Assembly (NCBI GenBank): GCA_023386955.1
Contig: JAEWIS010000038.1
Location: forward strand, 1 to 64,000
Source: Bacillota bacterium
Lineage (GTDB): Bacteria > Bacillota > Bacilli > Paenibacillales > NBRC-103111
Reading direction: 5' to 3'
DNA length: 64,000 nt
Below are positions 16,598-25,643 of the stretch, in pieces. Both the position numbers and the translations under genes were made by a program. Positions within the stretch are counted from its first letter, which is position 1. Every line of letters starts with the position of its first letter. A model generated the notes under the pieces. That model did not search any database. It saw only the letters and a program-made list of their open reading frames with translations, and had not been told where the DNA came from.

Positions 16598-18535
16598 GCC
16601 GCGTTTTTCCCGCTCTATGGCCTCCACTAGCTCGGATAGCTCCGTCCAGCGGGTCATAGCTTCATCCAGCTCCACTTCTTTATCCGATTGTGTCTGGAAC
16701 AGCTCCTGCACCTTTGCGGAATCGCTGCCTGACGCTGCCAACTCTCTGCGGATGCGCTCCAGGTCTTCCTCCAGCCCGGCAATCCGTTCCTCGATCCCGT
16801 CCCACTCCTTCTGATCCTTGTAGGATAGCTTGCGGGCACGGCTTTGGGAGGACTGGGTTCCGCTTGGGGAAGCGGCAGTCGATTGAGCCGGGCTTTTGGC
16901 TGCAGAAACCGATGATACCTCCCGCTCTACGGCTTCCTGTTCCTTGCGGGTTTCGAGATATTCGGAATAGCTTCCGAGGAACGGAGACACCTCTGCGTCT
17001 CCCTCAAAGGCCAGCAGCTTGTCTGTCACCCGGTCCAGGAAGTACCGGTCATGGGAAACAGCGATTACGGTACCGGGGAATTGCTCCAGATAATCCTCCA
17101 GAATGGTCAGGGTCTGAATGTCCAGGTCATTCGTGGGTTCGTCCAAAAGCAGCACATTGGGCTCTCCCAGCAGCGTGCGGAGTAGATACAGCCTGCGCTT
17201 CTCCCCGCCGGACAGCCGGCCGATGTAGGTCCATTGCTGCTCCTGGGGGAACATAAACCGCTCCAGCATTTGGGAGGCAGAGACGGTCACGCCGTCGTCC
17301 AGCTTGATGGTTTCGGCGGCTTCGCGGATATATTCCAGAACCCGCTTGTTGGGGTCCAGCTCCTCATTCTCCTGGGTATAATAAGCCATACGGACGGTGC
17401 TTCCGGTTTCGATGGTCCCGCCGTCAGGCTGAAGCTGCCCGGCCAGCATCCGCAGCAGCGTGGTTTTGCCGCTGCCGTTAGGTCCGATAATTCCAATGCG
17501 GTCGCCGGGCTGAATCAAGGCGCTTAAGTCCTTGACCAGGGTCTTGGAACCGTAGGTTTTAGAGACGTTCTCCAGCTCCAGCACCTTTTTGCCCAGCCGG
17601 CTGGCCGTTACCTGGATCTCCATCGCTTCCTGGGGGGCATCCGGCGTTTGCTTCTGCAGGGCCTCCGCACGATCAATTCTTGCTTTCTGCTTGGTGCTGC
17701 GGGCCTGGGCGCCGCGGCGCAGCCATTCCAGCTCCCGGCGGAGGAGGTTACGGCGTTTATCCTCAGAAGCTGCCTGCATCTCTTCGCGTTCCGCTTTTTT
17801 CTCCAGATAGACGGCGTAATTGCCTTCGTAAGGATAGATGCTGCCCTTGTACAGCTCCAGGATCCGGTTGGCTACCCGGTCCAGGAAATACCGGTCATGG
17901 GTTACCAGAAGCAGCGCTCCCCTATACTTGGACAGCTGTCCCTCCAGCCATTCCGCGGTTTCATTGTCAATATGGTTGGTGGGCTCGTCGAGGATCAGAA
18001 GATCCGCCGGATGAATCAGCGCGGCTGCCAAGGCGACACGTTTCTTTTGACCCCCGGAAAGCTTATTGACATGCTGGGAATAATCGTGAATGCCCAAGCG
18101 GGACAGGATGGTTTTGGCTTGGGTTTCCGCCTCCCAGGCGGAGGAAGCGTCCATGGCCTGCTGGGCGGTGAACAGCCGCTTTTGCTTCTCTGGGTTTTCC
18201 GGATCTGCACCCAAGGCGGCCAAGGCAGCTTCGTAATCGCGGATGATCCGCATGGCGGGCAGATCTCCCCGGAAGATATAGTCCAAGACAGAGATGGCTT
18301 CGGTAAACTCCGGGGTCTGGTCAAGGTAAGCAATACGGAAGCCGCCCGGTTGGATCACTTTTCCTGAATCCGGCGCTTCCAGCCCGGCCAATATCCGCAG
18401 CAAGGAGGATTTGCCCGTGCCGTTAACGCCGATGAGCCCGATCCGCTGGCGTTCGGCAACGCTGAAGGATATCTGGTTGAACAGCACCTTCACGCCATAG
18501 GATTTGCTGAGATTTTCTGCTGTAAGGACATTCAT
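16595..18535 (-). CDS. yfmR: ABC-F ATPase, YfmR/Uup type
   Basis: 646 residues with two ABC cassettes: GVNGTGKSS and LLILDEPTNHIDNET in the first, GPNGSGKTT, RLSGGEKRRLYLL and LLLDEPTNDLDIQT in the second, a charged inter-domain linker near 240-300 (LRRELEWLRRGAQARS), and a C-terminal coiled coil (about 570-646) typical of Uup/YfmR. These proteins act on stalled or translating ribosomes. Its ATG follows the M42 peptidase TAA with no gap. The TAG stop belongs to the end of the repeat element, so the original 3' end may have been altered. Confidence 0.92.
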   Translation of the reverse strand: MNVLTAENLSKSYGVKVLFNQISFSVAERQRIGLIGVNGTGKSSLLRILAGLEAPDSGKVIQPGGFRIAYLDQTPEFTEAISVLDYIFRGDLPAMRIIRDYEAALAALGADPENPEKQKRLFTAQQAMDASSAWEAETQAKTILSRLGIHDYSQHVNKLSGGQKKRVALAAALIHPADLLILDEPTNHIDNETAEWLEGQLSKYRGALLLVTHDRYFLDRVANRILELYKGSIYPYEGNYAVYLEKKAEREEMQAASEDKRRNLLRRELEWLRRGAQARSTKQKARIDRAEALQKQTPDAPQEAMEIQVTASRLGKKVLELENVSKTYGSKTLVKDLSALIQPGDRIGIIGPNGSGKTTLLRMLAGQLQPDGGTIETGSTVRMAYYTQENEELDPNKRVLEYIREAAETIKLDDGVTVSASQMLERFMFPQEQQWTYIGRLSGGEKRRLYLLRTLLGEPNVLLLDEPTNDLDIQTLTILEDYLEQFPGTVIAVSHDRYFLDRVTDKLLAFEGDAEVSPFLGSYSEYLETRKEQEAVEREVSSVSAAKSPAQSTAASPSGTQSSQSRARKLSYKDQKEWDGIEERIAGLEEDLERIRRELAASGSDSAKVQELFQTQSDKEVELDEAMTRWTELSELVEAIEREKRG

Positions 18536-19621
18536 TTAGGCAATCGGCTCCTTTTCCGGCTGATCCTCCGGCTCCAGCACATATGCGGCCAGAAGCGAGA
18601 TGGTGTTCATCAAGGCATCGCGGTGGGTACGCTCCATAGAGTGGGAAGCATGGACGCCCGGCCCGATTAATGCGGCTTTGAGGTTATTGCCGCCGCGCAT
18701 AGCAGCCGACGCATCCGATCCGTATTGGGGATAGATATCCACCGCAAACCGCAGACCGTCCCGTTCCGCCAGCTGGATGAGGCGTGTGGTCATGGCGTAA
18801 TCGTAAGGGCCGGAGGAATCCTTGGCACAGATGGATACATCCTGCTCCGTGCAGCTCAGGTCATCACCCATCGCCCCCATATCTACAGCGATCAGCTCTC
18901 CCACGTCGGAAGGCATGTACGCAGCACCGTGTCCTACCTCCTCGTAAGAGGTAATGATCAGCTTCAGCGTCTTATGGGGTTTGTTTCCCGTCCGGGCTAT
19001 CAGCTCCGCCAAGCCGAACAAACAGGCCACTCCCGCTTTGTCATCCAGGTGCCGGGATTTAATAAAGCCGTTCTCCAGAATGCGGGTTCTGGGATCAAAG
19101 GAGATATAGTCCCCGTTGCGAATGCCCAGCTCCGTCACTCCAGCCTTGTTTGTCACCAGCGCATCCAGCCGGATCTCGAGATTTTCCTCCTCCCGCTTCT
19201 GGTCTCTTGCGTTTTTATACACATGGACAGAAGGTGCGGTTGTGAGGATTGTGCCTGTGCAGGTGGTGCCGCTGCGGGTATGAACCGTACAATATTCTCC
19301 CTCAATGGAGTTCATGTCGTAACCGCCAACAGGGGTAAACCGCAGGGTGCCAGAACTCTTCACGGCGCGGACCATGGCGCCAAGAGTATCCACATGGGCG
19401 GTTAAGGCAAGGGTACCTGTTCCTTCTTCACCAGGGATGGTGATGATGCAGGCTTGTTTCGGCGTACGCTCCACCGCCCAGCCCAGCCTGGCCGCCTCCG
19501 TCTCCACCCGGAGCAGCACTTCGTGACAGAAGCCGCTGGGGCTGGGGATAGCCAATAAATCCTGCAGCATGGCCAGCACATAATCGGCATCAATGTAGTT
19601 TATGTAGGGTTTCGTTATCAT
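18536..19621 (-). CDS. M42 family metallopeptidase
   Basis: 361-residue dinuclear-zinc aminopeptidase. Metal ligands can be placed at TAHVDTLG, RHLDDKAG, ITSYEEVGHG, VDMGAMGD and the C-terminal IGPGVHASHSMERTH. Sequence style resembles the subgroup found with osmoprotectant dipeptide systems, but no such genes lie nearby, so substrate is open. A TTG at 19642 is possible; ATG 19621 behind GAGAGGCGGG is preferred. Directly abuts yfmR. Confidence 0.9.
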   Translation of the reverse strand: MITKPYINYIDADYVLAMLQDLLAIPSPSGFCHEVLLRVETEAARLGWAVERTPKQACIITIPGEEGTGTLALTAHVDTLGAMVRAVKSSGTLRFTPVGGYDMNSIEGEYCTVHTRSGTTCTGTILTTAPSVHVYKNARDQKREEENLEIRLDALVTNKAGVTELGIRNGDYISFDPRTRILENGFIKSRHLDDKAGVACLFGLAELIARTGNKPHKTLKLIITSYEEVGHGAAYMPSDVGELIAVDMGAMGDDLSCTEQDVSICAKDSSGPYDYAMTTRLIQLAERDGLRFAVDIYPQYGSDASAAMRGGNNLKAALIGPGVHASHSMERTHRDALMNTISLLAAYVLEPEDQPEKEPIA

Positions 19622-19696
19622 AAAATGTATCCCGCCTCTCAAAAGGTTCCCAGCTTCTCATTGTACACCAGATCGGCTCTAATTCCTACGGACAAC

Positions 19697-19738
19697 AAAA
19701 ACAGGAACCGAATAGTGGGCTTCCCCGTCCGGTTCCTG
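19697..19738 (-). terminator. Terminator of the 89-codon gene
   Basis: CAGGAACCG (19702-19710) pairs with CGGTTCCTG (19730-19738); on the minus strand the stem is followed by TTTTT. Confidence 0.8.
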
Positions 19739-19758
19739 CTTGATTGTTGTATGGGAGA

Positions 19759-20028
19759 TCAAGAAACTGCCTGGGCAGCAGCCGCTGCCTTCTTCTTCTT
19801 CAATGCGGCAATCCCCTGCGCCGTAATTTTGGCCATATAATGGGAGCCTTCGGATTGAAACCGGATCAGGCGGTTTTCAGCCAAGTATTCAAGGGCGAAG
19901 AATTTCTCAGGATTCATCTCTTCCCACGTTTTCGGAATCATGGCCTTGCGGCCTTTTTCTACCAGATGAAAGGAATACAGCTCCTGCAATACTTCTTCAC
20001 GGATTTTAGCGCGCTTTAGAGATGCCAT
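19759..20028 (-). CDS. Small hypothetical protein, possible winged helix
   Basis: 89 residues with a strong AAGGAGTG ribosome binding site. The pattern of helix (REEVLQELYSFHLV), helix, then YLAENRLIRFQSEGSHYMAKITAQGIAALKKK resembles a small winged-helix fold in which the final strand-turn-helix reads out a domain end; this is a structural guess. The C-terminus is a Lys/Ala-rich tail (KKKKAAAAAQ). Own terminator. A dyad AATACCT-taatt-AGGTATT lies 70 bp upstream. Confidence 0.7.
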   Translation of the reverse strand: MASLKRAKIREEVLQELYSFHLVEKGRKAMIPKTWEEMNPEKFFALEYLAENRLIRFQSEGSHYMAKITAQGIAALKKKKAAAAAQAVS

Positions 20029-20095
20029 GGTGGCTCACACTCCTTCAAGGGTCGGTTGTCTTATATTTCCAATAGCTTCGGTCTTGCGTTATTCA

Positions 20096-20114
20096 AATAC
20101 CTTAATTAGGTATT
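20096..20114. promoter_or_regulatory. Dyad AATACCT-N5-AGGTATT, possible operator
   Basis: Perfect 7-bp inverted repeat in the AT-rich 350-bp gap 20029-20378, upstream of the 89-codon gene. It has no T run, so it is not a terminator. The rest of the gap holds only the Dabb terminator and AT-rich sequence with no reading frame. Confidence 0.35.
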
Positions 20115-20287
20115 AACCAGCTTCTTATCTTATGAAACACTTTTGCTAAAAAAAATTGAAACTGGCTTCATCTGGGTTATTTTTATTAATATTTAATTTA
20201 TAAACTTTATCGTTTACTAAGTATTATAAATACATAATAACAATTTCCTATCCCCCCGTCAAACATTAATTTGAAAGGAAATGAATG

Positions 20288-20323
20288 AAAAAAAGACGCC
20301 TCCCGGCTTTCCGGAAGACGTCT
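20288..20323 (-). terminator. Terminator of the Dabb gene
   Basis: AGACGCCTCCCGG (20294-20306) pairs with CCGGAAGACGTCT (20311-20323) with two mismatches; minus-strand stem followed by TTTTTTT. Confidence 0.8.
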
Positions 20324-20378
20324 GGCGGATATCGGACACAAGCATGCAAAACCTGACTCCAGCTTGTTTTTTCTGCGG

Positions 20379-20669
20379 TTAATCGACAATAAAATCAACG
20401 GCCACCGCCGCTTGCCGCACGGTTGCGATGTAGCTGCTGACCTCTACATGATACGGATGCACCTGATATGCATTCATGTCATCCAGACTTTCGAAGGTCG
20501 TAATCAAAGCCAAATCGTAAGAACGTTCCGAACGGACTACGTCGATGCCAACCTCGATCTCCAGCAGCTGGGGTACCCGGCCTTTTAAGCTGAGCAGCTT
20601 ATCCTTCACTTCCTGGAGCTTGTCCGGGGCCGGATCAGCCAATTTGAACAGCACTACATGGCGCAGCAT
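20379..20669 (-). CDS. Dabb family stress-responsive protein
   Basis: 96-residue dimeric alpha/beta barrel (Dabb) protein. Starts MLRHVVLFKL, the family hallmark with the conserved His, and contains the central SYDLALITTFESLDDMNAYQ and HPYHVEV signature. GAGGAGAG precedes the ATG. Single gene with its own terminator, just after the end of the Tad operon. Biological substrate unknown; members are often linked to stress or small-molecule conversion. Confidence 0.9.
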   Translation of the reverse strand: MLRHVVLFKLADPAPDKLQEVKDKLLSLKGRVPQLLEIEVGIDVVRSERSYDLALITTFESLDDMNAYQVHPYHVEVSSYIATVRQAAVAVDFIVD

Positions 20670-20718
20670 TCCACATCTCTCCTCTTGGATTATCCTTAAG
20701 GGGGATTATACCACGCGG

Positions 20719-22182
20719 CTAGCGGATGCGGAAGATCAAGTGGGTTTGAGCCGCCGTGATCCTGTCACCGTTTTTAAGGGGATAGGTTTCGTGAGGGGCA
20801 AGGGATTCGCCGTTGAGCTTTGTGCCGTTTTTGGAGCCCAGATCACAAAGCACCCACAGCTCCCCCTCCCGCCTGATCTCGCCATGGATCCGGGATATGC
20901 CGGAGGCATTCAGCACACAATCGGCTTCACCCGGACTCCGACCGAAGGAAAAGCGGGTACGGCTGACGAGGAGCGATGAGGCAACGGCTTCATTCTCCAG
21001 CAGCTCGAGCACCGCTTGAGGGGCGAGCAGCTCCGTTTCCGGAAGCAGCAGCTCCGTCGGCGGCACAGCAGGTCCGCTCTGTTCGGAATCCTCCAGCAAA
21101 ACAGTTAATGCCGGGTTTTCCCGGTACAGCCGATTCCGCTCCTCCGTCCATTGGAAGGAGCGTGCGGCGGCAGATTCCGGCTCCTTGTAGTCAAGCGTCT
21201 GCTCCCTCGGGAACGGCTGGGCCGGTTGCGGCATCCAGCTGTCCGGCTCCTCGTCCGGCTCCGTCAGAAGCTCTTCCTTTTCTTTACGCTTGCTCCATAG
21301 ATAAAGAATTATGCCTGCTAACGTCACGATGCCCGCCGAACCCATCACAACAGGCGAAGGAAATACCGCGGCAGCGCCCCATGCCACCACCATGAGCACA
21401 AGCGCCAGCCGCAGTGCAGCAGCGGAGGATAGCCGCCATTGGGCTGGCTCGAACCGCAGGGTATCCCCGTCGTCCTGCAGCTCTGTCTGCAGCCGCAGCT
21501 CCTCCGTTGCACTTGGTCGCGGGGGGCTGTGCCATGGCGTATCCGCAGGATAGGACTCTTCCGCCGCTGCTTGCTGGGAGGTGCCCGTCTGCCCAGCGGG
21601 AGAAAATTGCAGGGCAATCAACAGCTGCTTAAAATCCTCCAGCTCGAACAGGGAGCTTTTGAGGCACTCCACCATCACACTGCATTCTTCCAATGAAATA
21701 TGGCCCCATTCTATTAATTGAAGCGTAAGCTGGTACAGTTCATGGCGGAGCGAGGGTTTTTGCTCCAGATGCCGAAGCGGCAGATACACCATCTGGATAT
21801 CCCGCGGGCCCTCACCGATGAGAATAAGCGAAGGGTGCAGGGCATACTTGCGTTCATCCAATAAGTACACCCTGCTGTCCGCCAAGGTGGTGACGATGGT
21901 CAGCAGCGCCTCTATAAGAAGCTTCGCATCCGCATCGCCGGCCTGAAACCGGCTTTGCAGCGGCTGCCCTACGGGAAGCCTGTAGCGGAGCCTGGCCTCC
22001 GCGTTCATTTCCTCCACATCCAAAGGCAGGATGCGGGGTATGGAGTGCCGCTCCAGCATCCGCAGATCCAGACGGGACAGTGCCGCCGCCGGAACCGGGT
22101 TTCCCTTATGGGTCAGAAGCCAATACCGGCCCTGCCCTTTTTCGGTTGTGAAGGTCATGTCCAGATAAGTTACAGCATCCAT
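20719..22182 (-). CDS. FHA-domain protein with N-terminal DUF6382-like region
   Basis: 487 residues. A ~200-residue N-terminal region resembling DUF6382 (MDAVTYLDMTF..., GEGPRDIQMVYLPLRH), a linker, a membrane segment near 265-300 (ALRLALVLMVVAWGAAAVF...), a Pro/Glu-rich stretch, and a C-terminal FHA domain: FSFGRSPGEADC, SRIHGEI and LGSKNGTKLNG supply the phosphothreonine-binding Arg, Ser, His and Asn. ATG 22182 follows AAAGGAGT; the 13-bp overlap with the prepilin peptidase gene couples them. Last gene of the Tad operon; the operon begins with a Ser/Thr kinase, a plausible source of the phosphothreonine ligand. Confidence 0.88.
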   Translation of the reverse strand: MDAVTYLDMTFTTEKGQGRYWLLTHKGNPVPAAALSRLDLRMLERHSIPRILPLDVEEMNAEARLRYRLPVGQPLQSRFQAGDADAKLLIEALLTIVTTLADSRVYLLDERKYALHPSLILIGEGPRDIQMVYLPLRHLEQKPSLRHELYQLTLQLIEWGHISLEECSVMVECLKSSLFELEDFKQLLIALQFSPAGQTGTSQQAAAEESYPADTPWHSPPRPSATEELRLQTELQDDGDTLRFEPAQWRLSSAAALRLALVLMVVAWGAAAVFPSPVVMGSAGIVTLAGIILYLWSKRKEKEELLTEPDEEPDSWMPQPAQPFPREQTLDYKEPESAAARSFQWTEERNRLYRENPALTVLLEDSEQSGPAVPPTELLLPETELLAPQAVLELLENEAVASSLLVSRTRFSFGRSPGEADCVLNASGISRIHGEIRREGELWVLCDLGSKNGTKLNGESLAPHETYPLKNGDRITAAQTHLIFRIR

Positions 22183-22700
22183 ACAGGTACTCCTTTGCTG
22201 CCGGTTTCCCACAAGGCAGTGCAGATTCCCGGAATGACCGCCGCCATAAACGGGAAGCGAAGAGTCAGCCGTTCATCTATGGCCAGCTTCTGCCGGATCA
22301 ATAAGAACCCGGTAACGGCAAGCAGCATCCCCTTTCCGTTGGCGATGAGCCTACGCTGGTATAGCAATATCCCGAATCCGATGACCCCGGCCCATAATAC
22401 GGAATAGGTGATAGTCGAAAATGTCAGCAGAGGTCCGCTAATAGCTCCAATAGCCGCAAACAGCTTGACGTCCCCCGCCCCCACCGCCTTAAACATATAC
22501 AAAAGCAGCATAACAGCAAACCCTAGACCTGCCCCTGCGAACGAACGACCCAATCCTGTCAGCCCTCCTGCCCAAACATGCCCCAGCATCCCGCCGCACA
22601 GACCCGCCACAGAAAGCCAATTGGGGATTTTCCGGTGCCGCAGGTCTGTATAACCTGCTGCCAGCGCCACCATACCCAACATACAAACGAAGATATCCAT
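22170..22700 (-). CDS. tadV: TadV/CpaA-type prepilin peptidase
   Basis: 176-residue A24 aspartyl protease, membrane-embedded with about six helices. Catalytic Asp residues are in GYTDLRHRKIPN near residue 25 and in VGAGDVKLFAAIG. It lacks the N-methylase/cysteine domain present in the second prepilin peptidase of this window, as usual for Tad systems. ATG 22700 follows GAGAGG. It would process the Flp pilin and TadE/F-like pseudopilins encoded just upstream. Confidence 0.9.
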   Translation of the reverse strand: MDIFVCMLGMVALAAGYTDLRHRKIPNWLSVAGLCGGMLGHVWAGGLTGLGRSFAGAGLGFAVMLLLYMFKAVGAGDVKLFAAIGAISGPLLTFSTITYSVLWAGVIGFGILLYQRRLIANGKGMLLAVTGFLLIRQKLAIDERLTLRFPFMAAVIPGICTALWETGSKGVPVWML

Positions 22701-22704
22701 GCTC

Positions 22705-23361
22705 TCATTCCTCTCCAACCCATGCGCGTTCCACAACGGTTTTCTCTATATAAAGGGTTTTATTCCAAAAGGGTACGGGAAGCTTGAGGGCATATCCCGC
22801 TGTAATGACCATATCCGCATTGCCCCCCTCTTCCAGGGACGGGAGCTTCACCGCCGCCACGGTCAGCTTGTCTGCCTTCAGCAGCCTCCCGTTGGCATAA
22901 TGCCGGAGGACGGGTTCAAAGGCCTTGCACAAAAGCGGGTCCATGATTTTGTCCACAGCCCCATTCACCGCATCGATCCCCCGCTGCTCCAGACTTTCCC
23001 GCTTGTTGACCTCCCACTGCACCAGTTGACCCACTACATCCGGAAACAGGGCTTCGTAATTCAACACCCATTCCTCCGCCTCCGACCATCCGGCACGGGA
23101 CTCCAAGAGCTTGTCCGCCACTGCGCCTGCCCATTGACCCGGTCCAGTGGATAGAGCCCGCTCTTTGGCTTCCCGGTAGACCATCCGCACCGGCTCCCAG
23201 TGGGCAGCGGTGCTTTTGGCGGTTTCGGAGACGGCTGACCGCAGAGCAACCTCTACTGCCGCAATATGGATCAGACTGGCCATAAACATTACAAAAACAA
23301 TCATTGCCGGCAGCACAATTGCCGCCTCAACCGTAATGGAGCCCTCCGTTTGTTTAATCAT
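22705..23361 (-). CDS. TadE-like pseudopilin
   Basis: 218 residues with the TadE N-terminal signature EGSITVEAAIVLPAMIVFVMFMASL, a Gly/Glu pilin-like cleavage context plus one membrane helix, and a long extracytoplasmic part. Starts at ATG 23361 overlapping the previous stop by 8 bases and without its own ribosome binding site, so expression depends on coupling. Likely a minor component of the Tad pilus. Confidence 0.85.
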   Translation of the reverse strand: MIKQTEGSITVEAAIVLPAMIVFVMFMASLIHIAAVEVALRSAVSETAKSTAAHWEPVRMVYREAKERALSTGPGQWAGAVADKLLESRAGWSEAEEWVLNYEALFPDVVGQLVQWEVNKRESLEQRGIDAVNGAVDKIMDPLLCKAFEPVLRHYANGRLLKADKLTVAAVKLPSLEEGGNADMVITAGYALKLPVPFWNKTLYIEKTVVERAWVGEE

Positions 23362-25618
23362 AGGCGTATACGGCGGTTTGCCGGAAGCGGAACCGCCCTT
23401 CTTCCAAGTCCAGGCTGACCGCCCCCGTTTTCCCGATAGCCCTCAGAACACCGGGCAAAAACCACACATTCACACTCCCAGAGGATGTTCCCTGAACATA
23501 GGTGGTGGTTTGGGTAAGATCTATGCCGGTGTTCAGCTCCAGCAGAGCCTGCATCCGAATCAGCACAGAGGACTGGTTGGGATGCAGCAGGAGCATCACC
23601 CGGAGCATATCCTTATAGGTCACCTTAAAAGCCCCCAGCTTCTGGAACAAGGAAACTGCCCCTCCTCCTGTTAAGGTATGCACATCCTGAACTGCCCTGG
23701 CCGCTCCTTCGGCTGCCGCTTTCAGCAGAGCGGCCAAAGGTGCAACCGCTCCAGCTGCACCGGCAGCCGGATCCATCAGTGCCTCGGCGGTGCGTATGCC
23801 GAAAAACAGCAGGAACATTTCGCCGTAAGCGGCACTCAGGTTCAAATCGCAGCTGTTAAAGCCGTATAACAGATACTCCGCTTCCTGCCGGACCAAGGGA
23901 TGGCCCCCAGGATTGGAGCGGGCAGGGGCGCCCTGCTGCTGTGCCGCCTCCCCCACTCCCCAGGTGCGGTAGTTGAACTTATCCAACGCGTATTCATTGA
24001 TAAACAGCTCATCCCGTAAACCGGTCAAAAGTCCGCTGAATTGGCTGATGATATCCAGCCCAAGGCCCATGGAGGCATCCGTATCGGTGCCGGGCCGGTT
24101 AACGCCTGGCGAAGCCGCCGCCAGCTTGCTGTAGACACTGTACTTCCCTGTAAGGCTGTCCGGACCGCCGAGCTTGGCGTACAAGGCAATTTCCCCGTTT
24201 CCCGAGCTGCAGCCGGTAACAGCCTTGCGGATATCCGCCAAGGAGCCGCCGATTTTTTTGCGCTGCTGCTCCTCTTCGTTGCGGTCCGTCTGATTTTTGG
24301 CCTGCCGTTCCGCTTCCAGCGCCGCCCTGCCGCTTTTGAACCCGGCCGAAAGCTCCAGCAGCCCTTGAAGCTCTTCGGCCACCTTACCCCACTGGGAGGT
24401 GTTCCACCATGCCTGCTCCGCCCAGCGCAAAGCCAATCCGTGCAGGGACGCCGGAATACGCGCAGCCTCCGTTTTGTAACGGGAGAAGTAGGCCATATCA
24501 TAGGCCGATGAAAGCAGCAGCAGCCCCTCCGACAAATGACTCTCACCGGTCCCCGCCGATTTGTAGCGCTCCAGCTCGGCAAGCCATTTCGTCTGCTGTT
24601 CTTCCGCTTGGTCTAGGGCCGTACACAAAGCGCGGTAATCCACATCAAGCTTTTGCTCTGTGGCGGCCACAAGCTGCTTGGAGGAGCCAAACAGAAGAGC
24701 ATATTCAGCCATGTCGGCAAGGAGCCTCTTCAGCTCGGTAAGCCTGCCCGACTCCTCCGACAAAAGCCGGCTTGCTTCATTAAGCTCTGTCTGAACAGCG
24801 GACATGGCCTGCCCCAACGCCATAGCAGCTCCCGGACCTTCCTTGCCGGTGAGTGAAGCCATAGCCAAGGACAGGGAATACATGTTTTGCTGAAGCTGCC
24901 GGATGCGTTCATTCAGGGATTGGATCATCCGCTCCGCATCGGACACCGCTGCCAGCACCTGCTCCTCCGTCCGGTTCCCGATCTGCCCGGCCAAGGTTTC
25001 CAGCCGGCTCAGATTGCCGTTCAGAGTGGTACCTGCCGCTTCCACATGGCCCAGCATAGCCTGCGCCTTCTCCCAGGCCTTGTCCAATGCCTCCTCACGC
25101 TTCCAATGAAGCTTTTCCAGCTCCCGCATGCTGTCACCATACATTTTAGCCTGGCTCATGGCTTTATCGGCTTTGGTTTTTTGGAACTTGTCCAGCAGCT
25201 CCGTAATGAATTCCACCGGCGCCTTCAGCTTCATTTCCTGGACAATCTGACGCTTGAGCACATCCGGATTGGCCAGCGTGTACACAGGCTCGATTCCGCT
25301 GTTCATCCGGTCCGGTTGAAGATCCAGATAGCGGTAGCCCTCCCCTCCGGCCAAATTCCGGGTCAGATAGTCCATGTATAAAGGAACGCTGCCGCTTTCC
25401 GCCCAATTCAGCCCAAACAGGCCATAAGCGGCAAGGGAACGGTCATACCGGGACATCACCGAACGCAGCGCCGCCTTCAACGCCAGCTCATTCTCCCGCT
25501 CTGCCAGCTGCAGCCGGATCAGATCCGCAAACAATGCCTGGAACAGAAAAATCGGCACCAAAACAATCATCATATACACCGATGCCGACCCGTTTGTATG
25601 CTTCCAAAACCTCCCCAC
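23354..25618 (-). CDS. Large TadG/TadE-like pilus-associated protein
   Basis: 754 residues. An N-terminal pseudopilin-like helix (NGSASVYMMIVLVPIFLFQAL) is followed by a very long extracytoplasmic region rich in predicted coiled coil (about 150-360 and 400-470: LEKLHWKREEALDKAW, LNERIRQLQQNMYSL). Alanine- and glycine-rich segment near 625-660. GTG start behind GGGGTG. In length and position it resembles the large pseudopilin-like proteins of Gram-positive Tad loci; it could form a tip or wall-spanning part, but that is inference. Confidence 0.75.
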   Translation of the reverse strand: MGRFWKHTNGSASVYMMIVLVPIFLFQALFADLIRLQLAERENELALKAALRSVMSRYDRSLAAYGLFGLNWAESGSVPLYMDYLTRNLAGGEGYRYLDLQPDRMNSGIEPVYTLANPDVLKRQIVQEMKLKAPVEFITELLDKFQKTKADKAMSQAKMYGDSMRELEKLHWKREEALDKAWEKAQAMLGHVEAAGTTLNGNLSRLETLAGQIGNRTEEQVLAAVSDAERMIQSLNERIRQLQQNMYSLSLAMASLTGKEGPGAAMALGQAMSAVQTELNEASRLLSEESGRLTELKRLLADMAEYALLFGSSKQLVAATEQKLDVDYRALCTALDQAEEQQTKWLAELERYKSAGTGESHLSEGLLLLSSAYDMAYFSRYKTEAARIPASLHGLALRWAEQAWWNTSQWGKVAEELQGLLELSAGFKSGRAALEAERQAKNQTDRNEEEQQRKKIGGSLADIRKAVTGCSSGNGEIALYAKLGGPDSLTGKYSVYSKLAAASPGVNRPGTDTDASMGLGLDIISQFSGLLTGLRDELFINEYALDKFNYRTWGVGEAAQQQGAPARSNPGGHPLVRQEAEYLLYGFNSCDLNLSAAYGEMFLLFFGIRTAEALMDPAAGAAGAVAPLAALLKAAAEGAARAVQDVHTLTGGGAVSLFQKLGAFKVTYKDMLRVMLLLHPNQSSVLIRMQALLELNTGIDLTQTTTYVQGTSSGSVNVWFLPGVLRAIGKTGAVSLDLEEGRFRFRQTAVYAYD

Positions 25619-25643
25619 TGCTTCACCCCGTCAGGCCTGCCGT